DNA of 64,000 nucleotides, from NCBI GenBank assembly GCA_020634455.1, contig JACKBQ010000001.1, forward strand, positions 1 to 64,000. The letters run 5' to 3'. Numbering within the stretch: position 1 is the first letter of the stretch; each line of letters begins with the position of its first letter. The position numbers were made by a program, and so were the translations under genes. Positions 9,245 through 17,720 of the stretch are shown here, piece by piece. Origin of the DNA: Ardenticatenaceae bacterium (lineage in GTDB: Bacteria; Chloroflexota; Anaerolineae; Promineifilales; Promineifilaceae). The notes beneath the pieces are model-generated. The model searched no databases. It was not told the DNA's origin and saw only the letters and a program-made list of their open reading frames with translations.

Positions 9245-9308
9245 GTGAAAAGTAAAAAGTGATAAGTGAAAAGAAGCAACCACTTTTTACTTTTCACTTA
9301 TCACTTTT
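9245..9308. repeat. Low-complexity inverted repeat with two alternative hairpins
   Basis: GTGAAAAGTAAAAAGTG (9245-9261) pairs with its exact complement at 9281-9297, while AAAAGTGATAAGTGAAAAG (9255-9273) pairs exactly with 9290-9308. The two foldings exclude each other. The repeat runs into the 3' end of the flippase gene, whose last codons and stop are made of it. Confidence 0.65.
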
Positions 9309-10350
9309 CACTCTGTTCTACACCCTGTTCCGTCTCATCGCTCACCTGTCGGCGGCGCATAAACTTTTGGGTGGTTTCGATGACGCTGCCAAAGGTGGCT
9401 CCGGTGCTGGCCAGGCCAATGAGTCCTAAAATGATCATGCTGATCAGGTTGAGGGCGTGGTAGACCACGGCAAAGCCGCCAGCGGCTCCCTCTGGTTGAC
9501 CCAGGGCCAGCATGGCGGCGGTGACGCCAATGTGAAACACGCCAATTTGCCCTGGTGAGGAGGGGAGGGCGATGCTGAGGGCAGCGGCGCAGACCACAAA
9601 GCTGGCTCCAAGCAAGGTAACATGGCCGCCAACGGCCGTAATGCCCCAGTGGTAGGCCAGTAAAATTGGAATCCAAACCACAATGCTAAGAAACACCAGC
9701 ACGAGGCTATCTTTTAGCCGAGTGAGACTGCCCAGGCCATCCAGCACCTCGTTCATGCGGTTTAGCCATTGTTCGGTGTGTAAAAAGGGGATGCGGTTGA
9801 GAACGGCCGTACCCCAGCGGTTTGCCAATTGGCGCTGATTCGCCGCCAGGATAAGTACCCCAATTGCGGCCACCGCCACAAAACCGGACGCCCGTGCCCC
9901 ATCTTGCATCCAGGTGGGCAAACTGGCGACTTCCGCCAGCGTAAACGGCAGCAGCGCCACAATAAACATCATGTCCAAAATGCGCTCGACCACCATTGTA
10001 GACAACCCTTTGGCCAGCGTCACAGGCGGCACGTTGCCGATTAGCACCGCTCGCGCTACATCCCCCAGGCGAAAGGGCAGCACCATGTTGAACATGTAGC
10101 CAATATTTTGAATGTGAAATGTTTGCGACCAGGAAATCTCGTTAGCCAGCATGTAGCGCCACCGAATCGCCCGAATTATCATGAAAGCCAGGACTGCCAA
10201 CGCGCTCCAACCAATCAAAACAAGATCTGCTTGCCGTAAGGAATTTACAATTTCAGCGGGGTCAATGATTAACAAAATCAAGACCACAGAAACGGCGCTA
10301 ACGATAATACCAATCCATAATTGGCGACGATTTTGACTAGAACTTTCCAT
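9301..10350 (-). CDS. Lysylphosphatidylglycerol synthase TM-region / flippase-like membrane protein
   Basis: A 349-residue integral membrane protein with about eight helices, of the UPF0104 / LPG-synthase transmembrane-region family (related to AglD and the MprF flippase part). The segment NMVLPFRLGDVARAVLIG is the typical family signature. Proteins of this kind flip or handle lipid-linked molecules; here the next gene is a GT4 glycosyltransferase, which fits lipid-linked sugar handling. The start at 10350 is an ATG nine bases after a TATAAT element, so the mRNA may be nearly leaderless; a longer frame upstream has no support. The last residues (EQSEK) come from the adjoining AAGTGAAAAG repeat. 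Confidence 0.8.
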   Translation of the reverse strand: MESSSQNRRQLWIGIIVSAVSVVLILLIIDPAEIVNSLRQADLVLIGWSALAVLAFMIIRAIRWRYMLANEISWSQTFHIQNIGYMFNMVLPFRLGDVARAVLIGNVPPVTLAKGLSTMVVERILDMMFIVALLPFTLAEVASLPTWMQDGARASGFVAVAAIGVLILAANQRQLANRWGTAVLNRIPFLHTEQWLNRMNEVLDGLGSLTRLKDSLVLVFLSIVVWIPILLAYHWGITAVGGHVTLLGASFVVCAAALSIALPSSPGQIGVFHIGVTAAMLALGQPEGAAGGFAVVYHALNLISMIILGLIGLASTGATFGSVIETTQKFMRRRQVSDETEQGVEQSEK

Positions 10351-10359
10351 AGTTGCGGG

Positions 10360-10365
10360 ATTATA
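10360..10365 (-). promoter_or_regulatory. -10 element (TATAAT) close to start codon
   Basis: On the minus strand TATAAT ends nine bases before the ATG at 10350. No good -35 hexamer is visible 16-18 bases upstream. The spacing implies a very short or absent leader for the flippase-like gene. Confidence 0.5.
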
Positions 10366-10535
10366 ACAAGAACCAAAGCGCTTCGCATAAATGCAATGCA
10401 CATTGTTGCTTGTTTTCTTGCAACCAGTACACGAGTGCAATTGTGTTTTTGCCAAAACCGGCATATTCTTTATGGAAACTTTGTTTAGATCACGCATGCA
10501 CCACGTAGTAGCGGTTGATGGAGGAGACCGATTAG

Positions 10536-10862
10536 ATGAAAAGCCACATCATTCACATTCAAAAATGGGCGCGAAGTGAAGCCCCATCAGAAACAGATCT
10601 TTACGCACAGATGTTGGCCGAAGGCTTAGACCCCTACAAGTGGCACAGCAATCCCCAAGATGTTTTCCCAGCCCACGATCATCCTTATGAAAAAATAATC
10701 ATGGTTGTGGATGGCTCCATTACGTTTGGTTTTCCCATTGAAGGAGAGCCTACCACCTTATATCCAGGCGATCGGCTGGTTTTGCCCCAAGGCGTTATGC
10801 ACAATGCTGTGGCCGGCAAAAACGGTGTAGTGTGTCTGGAAGCCCAACGTTCGGTAAAATAG
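10536..10862 (+). CDS. Small cupin-domain protein
   Basis: A 108-residue single cupin barrel. Both cupin motifs are present: HDHPYEKIIMVVDG (His, His, Glu metal ligands) and PGDRLVLPQGVMHNA (third His). Such small cupins are metal-binding enzymes or sensors; no substrate can be inferred. A GGAGGAG ribosome binding site precedes the ATG by about nine bases. It is followed 35 bases later by an aldo/keto reductase on the same strand, so the pair probably forms an operon handling one carbonyl or sugar substrate. Confidence 0.8.
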   Translation: MKSHIIHIQKWARSEAPSETDLYAQMLAEGLDPYKWHSNPQDVFPAHDHPYEKIIMVVDGSITFGFPIEGEPTTLYPGDRLVLPQGVMHNAVAGKNGVVCLEAQRSVK

Positions 10863-10897
10863 CTCTTTTCAGTAACTGATTGCGAAAGGAGTGAGCA

Positions 10898-11878
10898 ATG
10901 GAATATGTGAATTTAGGCAAGCGCGGCCTGAAGGTTTCTCGTATTTGCCTGGGCATGATGAGCTACGGTACGCCAACGTGGCGAGATTGGGTTCTGGATG
11001 AGGCTGCGGCACGGCCGTTTATTCAGCGTGCTATTGAGTTAGGCATTAACTTCTTCGATACGGCCGATATGTACTCCCTTGGCGTTAGCGAAGAAATCAC
11101 CGGAAAATTCCTGAAAGAATTTGCTACTCGTGAAGAAATCGTGCTGGCTACCAAAGTTTATTTCCCCATCGGCAAAGGCCCCAACGGCGGCGGGCTTTCC
11201 CGCAAGCACATCATGGAAGCCATTGATAACTCTTTGCGCCGCCTAGGGACCGATTATGTTGATCTGTATCAGATTCACCGCTGGGATTACGAGACACCCA
11301 TCGAAGAAACGATGGAAGCGTTGCACGATGTGGTGAAGGCGGGCAAAGCGCTCTATATTGGCGCATCCAGCATGTATGCCTGGCAATTTGCCAAAGCACA
11401 GCATACGGCCGAATTGCACGGCTGGACGCGCTTTTCGGCTATGCAAAACCATATGAACGCTGTTTATCGTGAAGAAGAGCGAGAAATGCTGCCGCTGTGC
11501 CGCGACCAGGGGGTTGGCGTCATTCCCTGGAGCCCGCTGGCGCGCGGTTTTTTGGCGGGTAACCGCAAGCGGGACGAAAACGGGCCGACCACCAGAGCCA
11601 AAAGCGACGACTATGCCAAAGAAATGTATTACCAGTCAACAGATTTTGATGTGGTGGATGCCGTCGTGGCAATTGCCCAAGAGCGGGGGTTTTCTCCAGC
11701 GCAGATTGCGTTGGCTTGGCTGCTGCACAAACCAGGTGTCACTGCGCCCATCATTGGCGCAACCAAGATGTACCAGTTGGAAGAGGCGGCTGCTGCCGTG
11801 GAAATATCATTAAGTGAAGCGGAGATGGCGCGGATTGAAGCGCCCTACAGGCCGCACCCAATTTTGGGGCATCAGTAA
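10898..11878 (+). CDS. Aldo/keto reductase
   Basis: A 326-residue NADPH-dependent oxidoreductase of the AKR superfamily with a TIM barrel. The catalytic tetrad is readable: Asp and Tyr in DTADMYSLG, Lys in VLATKVYF and His in YQIHRWDY. It is close to the group of bacterial reductases described with YajO/IolS and Kv-beta-like proteins (MEYVNLGKRGLKVSRICLGMM N-terminus). It reduces an aldehyde or ketone in the cytoplasm. The ribosome binding site GAAAGGAG is well placed. It sits directly after the cupin gene and is closed by a strong terminator at 11883-11911. Confidence 0.9.
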   Translation: MEYVNLGKRGLKVSRICLGMMSYGTPTWRDWVLDEAAARPFIQRAIELGINFFDTADMYSLGVSEEITGKFLKEFATREEIVLATKVYFPIGKGPNGGGLSRKHIMEAIDNSLRRLGTDYVDLYQIHRWDYETPIEETMEALHDVVKAGKALYIGASSMYAWQFAKAQHTAELHGWTRFSAMQNHMNAVYREEEREMLPLCRDQGVGVIPWSPLARGFLAGNRKRDENGPTTRAKSDDYAKEMYYQSTDFDVVDAVVAIAQERGFSPAQIALAWLLHKPGVTAPIIGATKMYQLEEAAAAVEISLSEAEMARIEAPYRPHPILGHQ

Positions 11879-11882
11879 AAAT

Positions 11883-11911
11883 AAAAAGGACGCTCACGAG
11901 CGTCCTTTTTT
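11883..11911 (+). terminator. Rho-independent terminator after aldo/keto reductase
   Basis: GGACGCTC (11888-11895) and GAGCGTCC (11898-11905) form a GC-rich stem, preceded by five A and followed by seven T. The flanking A and T runs make it usable in both directions, so it may also serve rny from the other side. Confidence 0.9.
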
Positions 11912-11924
11912 GTTGCATAAAAAC

Positions 11925-11984
11925 AGATTTTAAAAGTCTTGCTAAGTGTTGGTAATTGCCCAAAAAGTGAGACTTTTGAAATCT
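11925..11984. repeat. Paired 15-base near-palindromes, 30-base spacer
   Basis: AGATTTTAAAAGTCT (11925-11939) and AGACTTTTGAAATCT (11970-11984) are each almost self-palindromic and are reverse complements of each other with one mismatch. They lie between the convergent aldo/keto reductase and rny genes. The same design, with other sequence, is seen at 26571-26629 and 31659-31714. Confidence 0.6.
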
Positions 11985-11994
11985 TAGCGGGCCT

Positions 11995-13524
11995 TTACTT
12001 GGCAAAGCCGACGGCACGGGTTTCGCGGATGACCGTGACTTGAATCTGGCCGGGATATTGCATGTTTTCTTCAATAGATTTTGCAATATTTTTGGACAGG
12101 CGCATCGCTTCGAGATCGTCAATTTTGTCTGGCTTGACCAGAATGCGGATTTCGCGCCCGGCTTGCAGGGCGTAGGCGCTTTCCACACCCTGGAAGGTTG
12201 TGGCGATTTCTTCAAGTGTGCGGACGCGCTTGATGTAGTTTTCTAAGCTTTCGCGGCGCGCGCCAGGACGTGCCCCAGAGATGGCGTCGGCGGATTCGAC
12301 GATGATCGCTTCGACGCTTTCTGGTTCAACTTCGTGGTGGTGGGCGGCGATGGCGTTGACCACCAGCGGAGGTACCTTGAACCGTTTGCAAAACTCTGCG
12401 CCGAGATTGGCGTGGGTGCCTTCCTGGTCGTGATCCATTGCTTTGCCAATGTCGTGCAGCAAGGCACCCATTTTGGCGATGTCTATGTTGGCTCCGAGTT
12501 CAGCAGCCAAAACGGCCGCAATTTTTGAAGCTTCTACAGAGTGATAGAGCTGGTTTTGGCCAAACGAAGTGCGGTATTTTAGGCGACCCAACATTTTGAT
12601 GACCTGGGGATGCAGGCCATGAACATTGGCTTCGTAGGCGGCTTGTTCGCCCGCCTCCTTCATGTCTTGCTCTACTTCGGTGGTGGCGTCTTTGATCAGT
12701 TTTTCGATGCGGGCGGGGTGGATACGGCCGTCTGTAATCAACTTTTCCAGTGCCCGGCGAGCTGCCTCGCGGCGTACCGGGTCGAAGCTGGAGACGGAGA
12801 CTGCTTCGGGTGTGTCGTCTACCACAATATCTACCCCGGCTGCCTGCTCAAAAGCGCGAATGTTACGGCCGTTTCGACCAATAATCCGCCCCTTCATTTC
12901 TTCACTGGGCAGGTTTACCACGGAAACCGTTTGCTCTGCCACCTGGTCGCTTGCAATGCGCTGGATGGCCATGACCACCAGTTCCCGCGCTTTTTGATTG
13001 GCATTTTCCTTGGCTTCGTCTTCAATTTCGCGCATGATCCGCGCCATGTCTTGTCGCGCTTCTTTTTCTACATCTTCCAGCAGCAATTGCTTGGCTTCGT
13101 CCGAAGTTAAAGCGGCAACCTGCTCTAGCTGTTGGCGGCGTTCCTGCTCGATGGTTTCCAACCGATTCTGTCGCTTGTCGAGCCGACTTTGTCGTTTATT
13201 GAGCACGGCTTCCCGGTGCTCCAGCTTTTTCACTTGGTTGTCCATATTTTCGCCGCGACGGTCAACCCGTTCTTCGGCGCGCGCCACATCCTGGTAGCGC
13301 CGTTCAATCGTTTTTTCCGCCTCAGAGCGAATTTGCTGGGCTTCTTTGCGAGAGGTTTCTAGAATTTCAGTTGTTTCTTTTTCTGTTAGGGCACGCCGTT
13401 CTTCCAATTCACGATCAACTGTGGCGATTCTTTCTTCCACTTTTGGTCGAATGAGGTAATAGACCACGGCGGCACCAAGAATGCTGCCAATGGCGGCCCC
13501 CAGCAGAATCCATATTGCCTGCAT
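11995..13524 (-). CDS. rny: Ribonuclease Y
   Basis: A 509-residue membrane-anchored endoribonuclease that starts mRNA decay. The order is typical: an N-terminal membrane helix (about 3-25), a long charged coiled coil (about 30-190), a KH RNA-binding domain with the loop GRNG inside GRIIGRNGRNIRAFE, and an HD domain with LLHDIGKAMDHD as metal site, followed by AAHHHEVEP. Length matches the family. AAGGAGAA precedes the ATG at 13524. It is third in the order recA-recX-rny, and a hairpin at 13544-13595 separates it from recX. Confidence 0.95.
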   Translation of the reverse strand: MQAIWILLGAAIGSILGAAVVYYLIRPKVEERIATVDRELEERRALTEKETTEILETSRKEAQQIRSEAEKTIERRYQDVARAEERVDRRGENMDNQVKKLEHREAVLNKRQSRLDKRQNRLETIEQERRQQLEQVAALTSDEAKQLLLEDVEKEARQDMARIMREIEDEAKENANQKARELVVMAIQRIASDQVAEQTVSVVNLPSEEMKGRIIGRNGRNIRAFEQAAGVDIVVDDTPEAVSVSSFDPVRREAARRALEKLITDGRIHPARIEKLIKDATTEVEQDMKEAGEQAAYEANVHGLHPQVIKMLGRLKYRTSFGQNQLYHSVEASKIAAVLAAELGANIDIAKMGALLHDIGKAMDHDQEGTHANLGAEFCKRFKVPPLVVNAIAAHHHEVEPESVEAIIVESADAISGARPGARRESLENYIKRVRTLEEIATTFQGVESAYALQAGREIRILVKPDKIDDLEAMRLSKNIAKSIEENMQYPGQIQVTVIRETRAVGFAK

Positions 13525-13543
13525 AGTTGTTCTCCTTATTGAG

Positions 13544-13595
13544 GTGAGAGCGATCGGTGATCTTGAAACAATACGGCCGTTTCAATCGCTCTCAC
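13544..13595. promoter_or_regulatory. Hairpin between recX and rny
   Basis: GTGAGAGCGA (13544-13553) pairs with TCGCTCTCAC (13586-13595) and TTGAAAC (13563-13569) with GTTTCAA (13579-13585). The loop of the inner stem contains one ACGGCCGT copy. It would lie in the rny leader or recX 3' end and could attenuate transcription or act as an RNA processing site. Confidence 0.5.
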
Positions 13596-13648
13596 AGGTG
13601 AAAGTACACGTAACTTTCCCGTATAGGTAGTTTGCTTGTTATAGAACT

Positions 13649-14278
13649 TTATTCATTTTCGGCCTGAGCTTCGGCCCAAAGTTCTTCTGTTACTTCGCGG
13701 ACGACATCATAGCCAAAGCCACGGCGCTGCAAAAAGCTGCCCAACTTTTGGCGGAACTGCTGCTCTGGTAACGACATCCATCGGTGCGCCTTGGGTTCGG
13801 CTGCCTGTCGAGCCGCCGCAAATTCATCCATTGTGGCAGTGGCTTCGTCAATTACGGCGCGATCAATACCTTTTTGGCGCAGCTCTTGTTGTAAGGCAAT
13901 TTTGCTGCGCGGTTTAAACGTTTCGCGCTGATCTACCCAATAACGGGCAAAAGCCTCATCATCTAATAGTTTGACCGCTTCAAGTCGCTCCAGAACCTGA
14001 GCAATGACATCGTCTGGATACTCTTTTTTCTGCAAATGCTGTTGCGTTTCAGCGATGCTTCGTGGCCGATATTCTATGTAGCGAATCGCTACTTCTTTGG
14101 CCTTTTCAATTTGGTCTGCCCCTTGCAGGTTTTCTGCTTCGGCGGCGGACAATGTTTGCCCAACGCGCAGGTAAGCGGCCGTTATTTCTGCCAAGCCAAA
14201 AGCGAAACTACCATCAATGTAAACATTGATGCGATTAGGGTTGCGTTTTTGGCGTGTTAAGGACGTGATCTTACCCAT
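13649..14278 (-). CDS. recX: Regulatory protein RecX
   Basis: A 209-residue RecA regulator. The three-helix repeats of the family are visible, for example IRYIEYRPRSIAETQQHL followed by LLDDEAFARYWVDQRETFKPRSKIALQQELRQKGI. RecX binds RecA filaments and limits recombinase activity. An N-terminal extension (about 1-60) is present, as in several Gram-positive and Chloroflexota members. It lies 106 bases downstream of recA on the same strand. The ATG at 14278 is preferred over the GTG at 14287; neither has a clear ribosome binding site. Confidence 0.9.
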   Translation of the reverse strand: MGKITSLTRQKRNPNRINVYIDGSFAFGLAEITAAYLRVGQTLSAAEAENLQGADQIEKAKEVAIRYIEYRPRSIAETQQHLQKKEYPDDVIAQVLERLEAVKLLDDEAFARYWVDQRETFKPRSKIALQQELRQKGIDRAVIDEATATMDEFAAARQAAEPKAHRWMSLPEQQFRQKLGSFLQRRGFGYDVVREVTEELWAEAQAENE

Positions 14279-14384
14279 AAAAAGCACACCAGTTGGCCAA
14301 ATCCAACAGGAAAAGCAAGCGCTGTAAAACGGCCGTTATTCAATTAACTCAAGTATTGGAAACAGGCAAAACCAACTGTGGGGA

Positions 14385-15401
14385 TTAACCTTCAGACAGT
14401 GGTTCCACGAGAGGCAAGCCAGCCTTCTGACGAATGAGGGTGTCTAACTCAGTAAAAATCTCAGGATTTTCGTGCAAGAATTGCTTGGAATTTTCGCGCC
14501 CCTGACCCAGCAACATTTCACCATATCGGAAAAACGCACCACGCTTGTCCAGAACGCCATACTCCACGCCGAGATCAACAATACAGCCAGTTTTAGAAAT
14601 ACCTTCATTGTACATGATGTCGAATTCAGCATCGGCGAACGGAGGAGCAACCTTGTTTTTCTTAATTTTTACCCGGGTACGATTTCCCACCACGTCAGCG
14701 CCATTTTTGATTGCCTGAATGCGGCGAATATCCATGCGCACAGATGCATAAAATTTCAACGCATTGCCACCACTCGTGGTTTCAGGGCTACCAAACATGA
14801 CGCCAATTTTTGACCGTAGCTGGTTGGTAAAAATAACAACGGTATTTGTTTGCTTAATAACCCCAGACAATTTACGCAATGCCTGAGACATCAAGCGTGC
14901 TTGCAATCCTACGTGTGCATCCCCCATTTCGCCTTCAATTTCGGCGCGGGGAACCAATGCTGCTACAGAGTCCACAACAACCACATCCATCGTGCCAGAG
15001 CGAATGAGCGCTTCAGCAATTTCCAATGCTTGCTCACCTGTATCTGGCTGAGAGACATACAGATTATTGATGTCCACGCCACACCGTTCGGCATAAACCG
15101 GGTCTAGCGCATGCTCCATATCAATAAAGGCACATATCCCGCCGTGCTTTTGTGCTTCGGCGACGACATGTTGGCAAACTGTTGTCTTACCAGATGATTC
15201 CGGCCCATAAATTTCGATAACGCGGCCACGTGGAACGCCCCCAACACCCAGTGCAATATCTAAAGCCAAGGCACCAGTGGGAATAACATCAACCTGCATG
15301 TGCTGGGCTTCGCCTAAACGCATAATGGCACCTTCGCCAAAGCGTTTGGTAAGGCTTGCTATGGTGTTTTCAAGGGTTCTGTCTTTTGGCTTACTGCCCA
15401 T
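14385..15401 (-). CDS. recA: Recombinase RecA
   Basis: The 338-residue DNA strand-exchange ATPase that also drives the SOS response. Walker A GPESSGKT is at residues 66-73; the Walker B region reads MDVVVVDSVAAL, and the DNA-binding loop L2 region includes FGSPETTSGGNALKFYASVR. The MAW-like segment and C-terminal domain are complete. AGGAAAC precedes the ATG at a good distance. Unlike most neighbours it carries no exact copy of the ACGGCCGT palindrome. It is divergently arranged with a GNAT gene; the spacer has a 10-bp inverted repeat (15421-15430 / 15477-15486). Confidence 0.98.
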   Translation of the reverse strand: MGSKPKDRTLENTIASLTKRFGEGAIMRLGEAQHMQVDVIPTGALALDIALGVGGVPRGRVIEIYGPESSGKTTVCQHVVAEAQKHGGICAFIDMEHALDPVYAERCGVDINNLYVSQPDTGEQALEIAEALIRSGTMDVVVVDSVAALVPRAEIEGEMGDAHVGLQARLMSQALRKLSGVIKQTNTVVIFTNQLRSKIGVMFGSPETTSGGNALKFYASVRMDIRRIQAIKNGADVVGNRTRVKIKKNKVAPPFADAEFDIMYNEGISKTGCIVDLGVEYGVLDKRGAFFRYGEMLLGQGRENSKQFLHENPEIFTELDTLIRQKAGLPLVEPLSEG

Positions 15402-15420
15402 TTGTTTCCTAAAGAATTTC

Positions 15421-15486
15421 GCTGAACTTATCCTATTTTTGACAATGTTACGGAATAGAAAGAGGATAGCAGGAAATAAGTTCAGC
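15421..15486. promoter_or_regulatory. Inverted repeat in recA / GNAT divergent spacer
   Basis: GCTGAACTTA (15421-15430) and its exact complement TAAGTTCAGC (15477-15486) flank 46 bases that contain TTGACA at 15439-15444. The two half-sites could be operators for both promoters, or one stem. No known LexA box was recognised. Confidence 0.4.
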
Positions 15487-15512
15487 TTATCAGAAAAAAT
15501 GATTATGTAGTG

Positions 15513-15518
15513 TACAAT
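15513..15518 (+). promoter_or_regulatory. -10 element (TACAAT) close to start codon
   Basis: TACAAT ends six bases before the ATG at 15525, a spacing that would give a leaderless mRNA. There is no ribosome binding site in the gap, which supports this reading. Confidence 0.45.
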
Positions 15519-15524
15519 AGCGTT

Positions 15525-16454
15525 ATGGAATTAGCAAACCTTTGGTCGCGTGGGCAAACCGACTTAGCGGGCATTCGCAGGGCCACAAAAGGGGATGCAG
15601 AAGCGATTTTGCATTTGTTGCGTACGGCCGTTTTCACCCACATGCACGTAGATTGGTATTTGCCTGGAGACTGGATTGGTTCCCCCAGTTTTGTTGTTTT
15701 ACCTAAACCGGACGACGGCAATAGCAACACCCTAAGCGCCAAGCTGTTCCAGGGAAGCCCAGCCTTGGCGGCCTGCCTTATTGCCACTCCCGACCCGCTA
15801 CCTGCGGCCTGGGTTCGTACCGTGGCAATTGCCCGCGCTACACACGCACGGGAGCATCTAACCAACTTGCTGGCGGCAGTGCTACCCACCTTGCGTGAGC
15901 AGGGCGTCACCAAATTGGCCTGGCTTACCGTAGAAGATTGGCCGCGCACCTGGTTACCTGACCTGGGCTTTTATCAGGGCAGCCAAATTGAAACTTTTGT
16001 GAAGGAAGATCGCACCTTGCCAACCCTGCCTGAACTGCCTGGGCTATCCATTCGGCAGGTTCAGTCTACCGATTTTGAGGCATTGGCTGCGATAGAAGCC
16101 GCTTCGTTTGCCCCAGTTTGGCGGCAAAGCGCACGTGCCTTGTCGGTGGCTCGCCCGCAATCGTTTAGCTTTGATGTGGCGTTATTGGATGACCAGATTG
16201 TGGGTTACCAGCTTAGCGCCAGGGCAGAGGCTGGTGTGCATTTGGTGCGCCTGACGGTGCATCCAGAAAAACATGGGTTGGGGATTGGCACGGCGTTGCT
16301 GGGCCATGCGTTTGCTTATTATTATCGGCGGGGGCTGTACACGGTATCGCTGAATACGCAGATTGAAAATGTTTCTTCGCAAAGGCTGTACCAGCGGTTT
16401 GGTTTTGTGTCTACGCAGCAGCGTTTACCTGTTTGGCTGATGGATATTTCCTGA
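15525..16454 (+). CDS. Double-GNAT acetyltransferase
   Basis: A 309-residue protein with two GNAT folds. The C-terminal one (about 165-305) has the acetyl-CoA pyrophosphate-binding segment HPEKHGLGIGTALLGHAF and the late LYQRFGF motif, as in RimI-type N-acetyltransferases. The N-terminal half (about 15-150) is a degenerate GNAT fold. The substrate may be a protein N-terminus or a small amine. The GTG at 15510 would extend it by five residues, but the ATG at 15525 fits better with the -10 element just upstream. Its stop codon overlaps the start of the following membrane protein gene. Confidence 0.75.
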   Translation: MELANLWSRGQTDLAGIRRATKGDAEAILHLLRTAVFTHMHVDWYLPGDWIGSPSFVVLPKPDDGNSNTLSAKLFQGSPALAACLIATPDPLPAAWVRTVAIARATHAREHLTNLLAAVLPTLREQGVTKLAWLTVEDWPRTWLPDLGFYQGSQIETFVKEDRTLPTLPELPGLSIRQVQSTDFEALAAIEAASFAPVWRQSARALSVARPQSFSFDVALLDDQIVGYQLSARAEAGVHLVRLTVHPEKHGLGIGTALLGHAFAYYYRRGLYTVSLNTQIENVSSQRLYQRFGFVSTQQRLPVWLMDIS

Positions 16455-17566
16455 TGAGTTCTGATTTGAAATTACGCCGCCCTGTTTGGTTTGTGATGCT
16501 TTTTATGGTGGCAATTGGCATGGGGCTGGGCATGGTTGGCGGCATTGTGGAGCGTACGGCCGTTGCCGTGGTTGGTACCGCGCTTATGCTAGCTGTTTTT
16601 GGGGCGTACGAGCGAGTGCTGAAACACAACTATGTTTTGATGAGTGGTTTGCTGGCTGGTAGCTTTATCGGCCTGGTGGTTGGTGGCTTTGGCTATTTGC
16701 TTGGTGGGAATGTCTCTACTTTGCTGGATGGCACGTTGTTTGGCCTGCTGCGGGGCATCATTGTTGGCGGAGTTGTGGGCGGTTTAACCCGTGCTCAGCC
16801 TGACGAGGGCGATCCTTGGCATACGGTTCTGTTTTTGCTTATTGGCTCTTTGTTCATCGGGGCCGTTTTAGGGGCGAGCGTAGGGCTAATCTCTGGATTT
16901 ATTCTGGGTTTGGTGCGCTGGCACAGTTGGGGGATTTGGGTGTCTGCTCTTTTGGGTGCGGTGGTTGGCGGGTATTTGGGGAGCTATTTTCAACAAAAAA
17001 CATTCCTCTGGGTAGGGCTCGTGGTTGGCGGTGCGATTACTTTATTTAGCAGCTTTGTTGGGGGGGCTGTTGCGGGCGTGATGCTGGGTTTGGTTACCGG
17101 CGCTTTGGCACCGATGCTTTTGGTGGCGCTCATTAGTGCGGTGGGTGGTTTGAGCAGCCGTGGCGTGAAGGCGATGGTGATTGAGGCGGCCGAAGCGCCT
17201 GCGGAAATGTTGCGTCAGGGGGCGTTTCCCTTTTTAGCACCTGCGGTGAGTGTGGGCATTATTGTGGGAACGGCCGCTTCCGGGGCCAGCGGGTTAATTG
17301 CATTGCCGCTCTGTTTGGCGGTGTTGGGTATCTTGTTGGCTGTGTTTAGCGAGGTAGACGGCCGTATTGCCAGCAATCTTAACGCCCGCACCCTGGTGGA
17401 GATGGTCATTTTGGGAGCCGACGATTTGCCAATTATGGCGGTGCCGCAAAAGCTGGTGGTGGATAGCCGAACGGCCGTACTGGGCGCGTTGTCTGGGCTG
17501 ATTGTGGGCGGCATCGGCGCGGCCATCGGTGCCTGGCTCATCCAGCAACTTTTGGCCTTCATGTAA
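16454..17566 (+). CDS. Glycine-rich polytopic membrane protein of unknown function
   Basis: About 370 residues, made almost wholly of hydrophobic helices rich in repeated GxxxG and GG pairs (for example GLVVGGFGYLLGG and IVGGVVGGL), similar to glycine-zipper membrane proteins. I do not recognise a family. The ATG overlaps the stop codon of the GNAT gene (TGATG), so the two are translationally coupled; this suggests the acetyltransferase and the membrane protein act together or share regulation. A cytoplasmic loop at about 230-260 is rich in Ala and Glu. Confidence 0.6.
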   Translation: MSSDLKLRRPVWFVMLFMVAIGMGLGMVGGIVERTAVAVVGTALMLAVFGAYERVLKHNYVLMSGLLAGSFIGLVVGGFGYLLGGNVSTLLDGTLFGLLRGIIVGGVVGGLTRAQPDEGDPWHTVLFLLIGSLFIGAVLGASVGLISGFILGLVRWHSWGIWVSALLGAVVGGYLGSYFQQKTFLWVGLVVGGAITLFSSFVGGAVAGVMLGLVTGALAPMLLVALISAVGGLSSRGVKAMVIEAAEAPAEMLRQGAFPFLAPAVSVGIIVGTAASGASGLIALPLCLAVLGILLAVFSEVDGRIASNLNARTLVEMVILGADDLPIMAVPQKLVVDSRTAVLGALSGLIVGGIGAAIGAWLIQQLLAFM

Positions 17567-17605
17567 GCTTCTTTCAGCATAAGCTCAACATCATAAATGA
17601 AAACC

Positions 17606-17675
17606 AACCTGCGGCAGGTTTCAGGCACCATCAAGGCTATCTGCCAACCCTCCCAGAGGATATTTATGGAGGGGG
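17606..17675. repeat. Intergenic palindrome and GC stem after the membrane protein gene
   Basis: AACCTGCGGCAGGTT (17606-17620) is a 15-base near-palindrome of the same form as those at 31659 and 26571. It is followed by CCCTCC (17648-17653) and GGAGGG further on, which may form a second weak stem. No gene is visible between 17567 and the tRNA. Confidence 0.45.
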
Positions 17676-17683
17676 GCTAAAAT

Positions 17684-17715
17684 AAAAAAAGCACCCCTCT
17701 TTGGGGTGCTTTTTA
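17684..17715 (-). terminator. Terminator of the initiator tRNA gene (bidirectional)
   Basis: AAAAAGCACCCC (17686-17697) and GGGGTGCTTTTT (17703-17714) enclose TCTTT. It lies just past the 3' end of the minus-strand tRNA and also closes the plus-strand membrane protein transcript. Confidence 0.9.
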
Positions 17716-17720
17716 TTTTA

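Noticed and set aside
15402..15524. SOS (LexA) box before recA
   Set aside because: An inverted repeat is present, but it does not match any LexA box that I know, and its half-sites are 46 bases apart.
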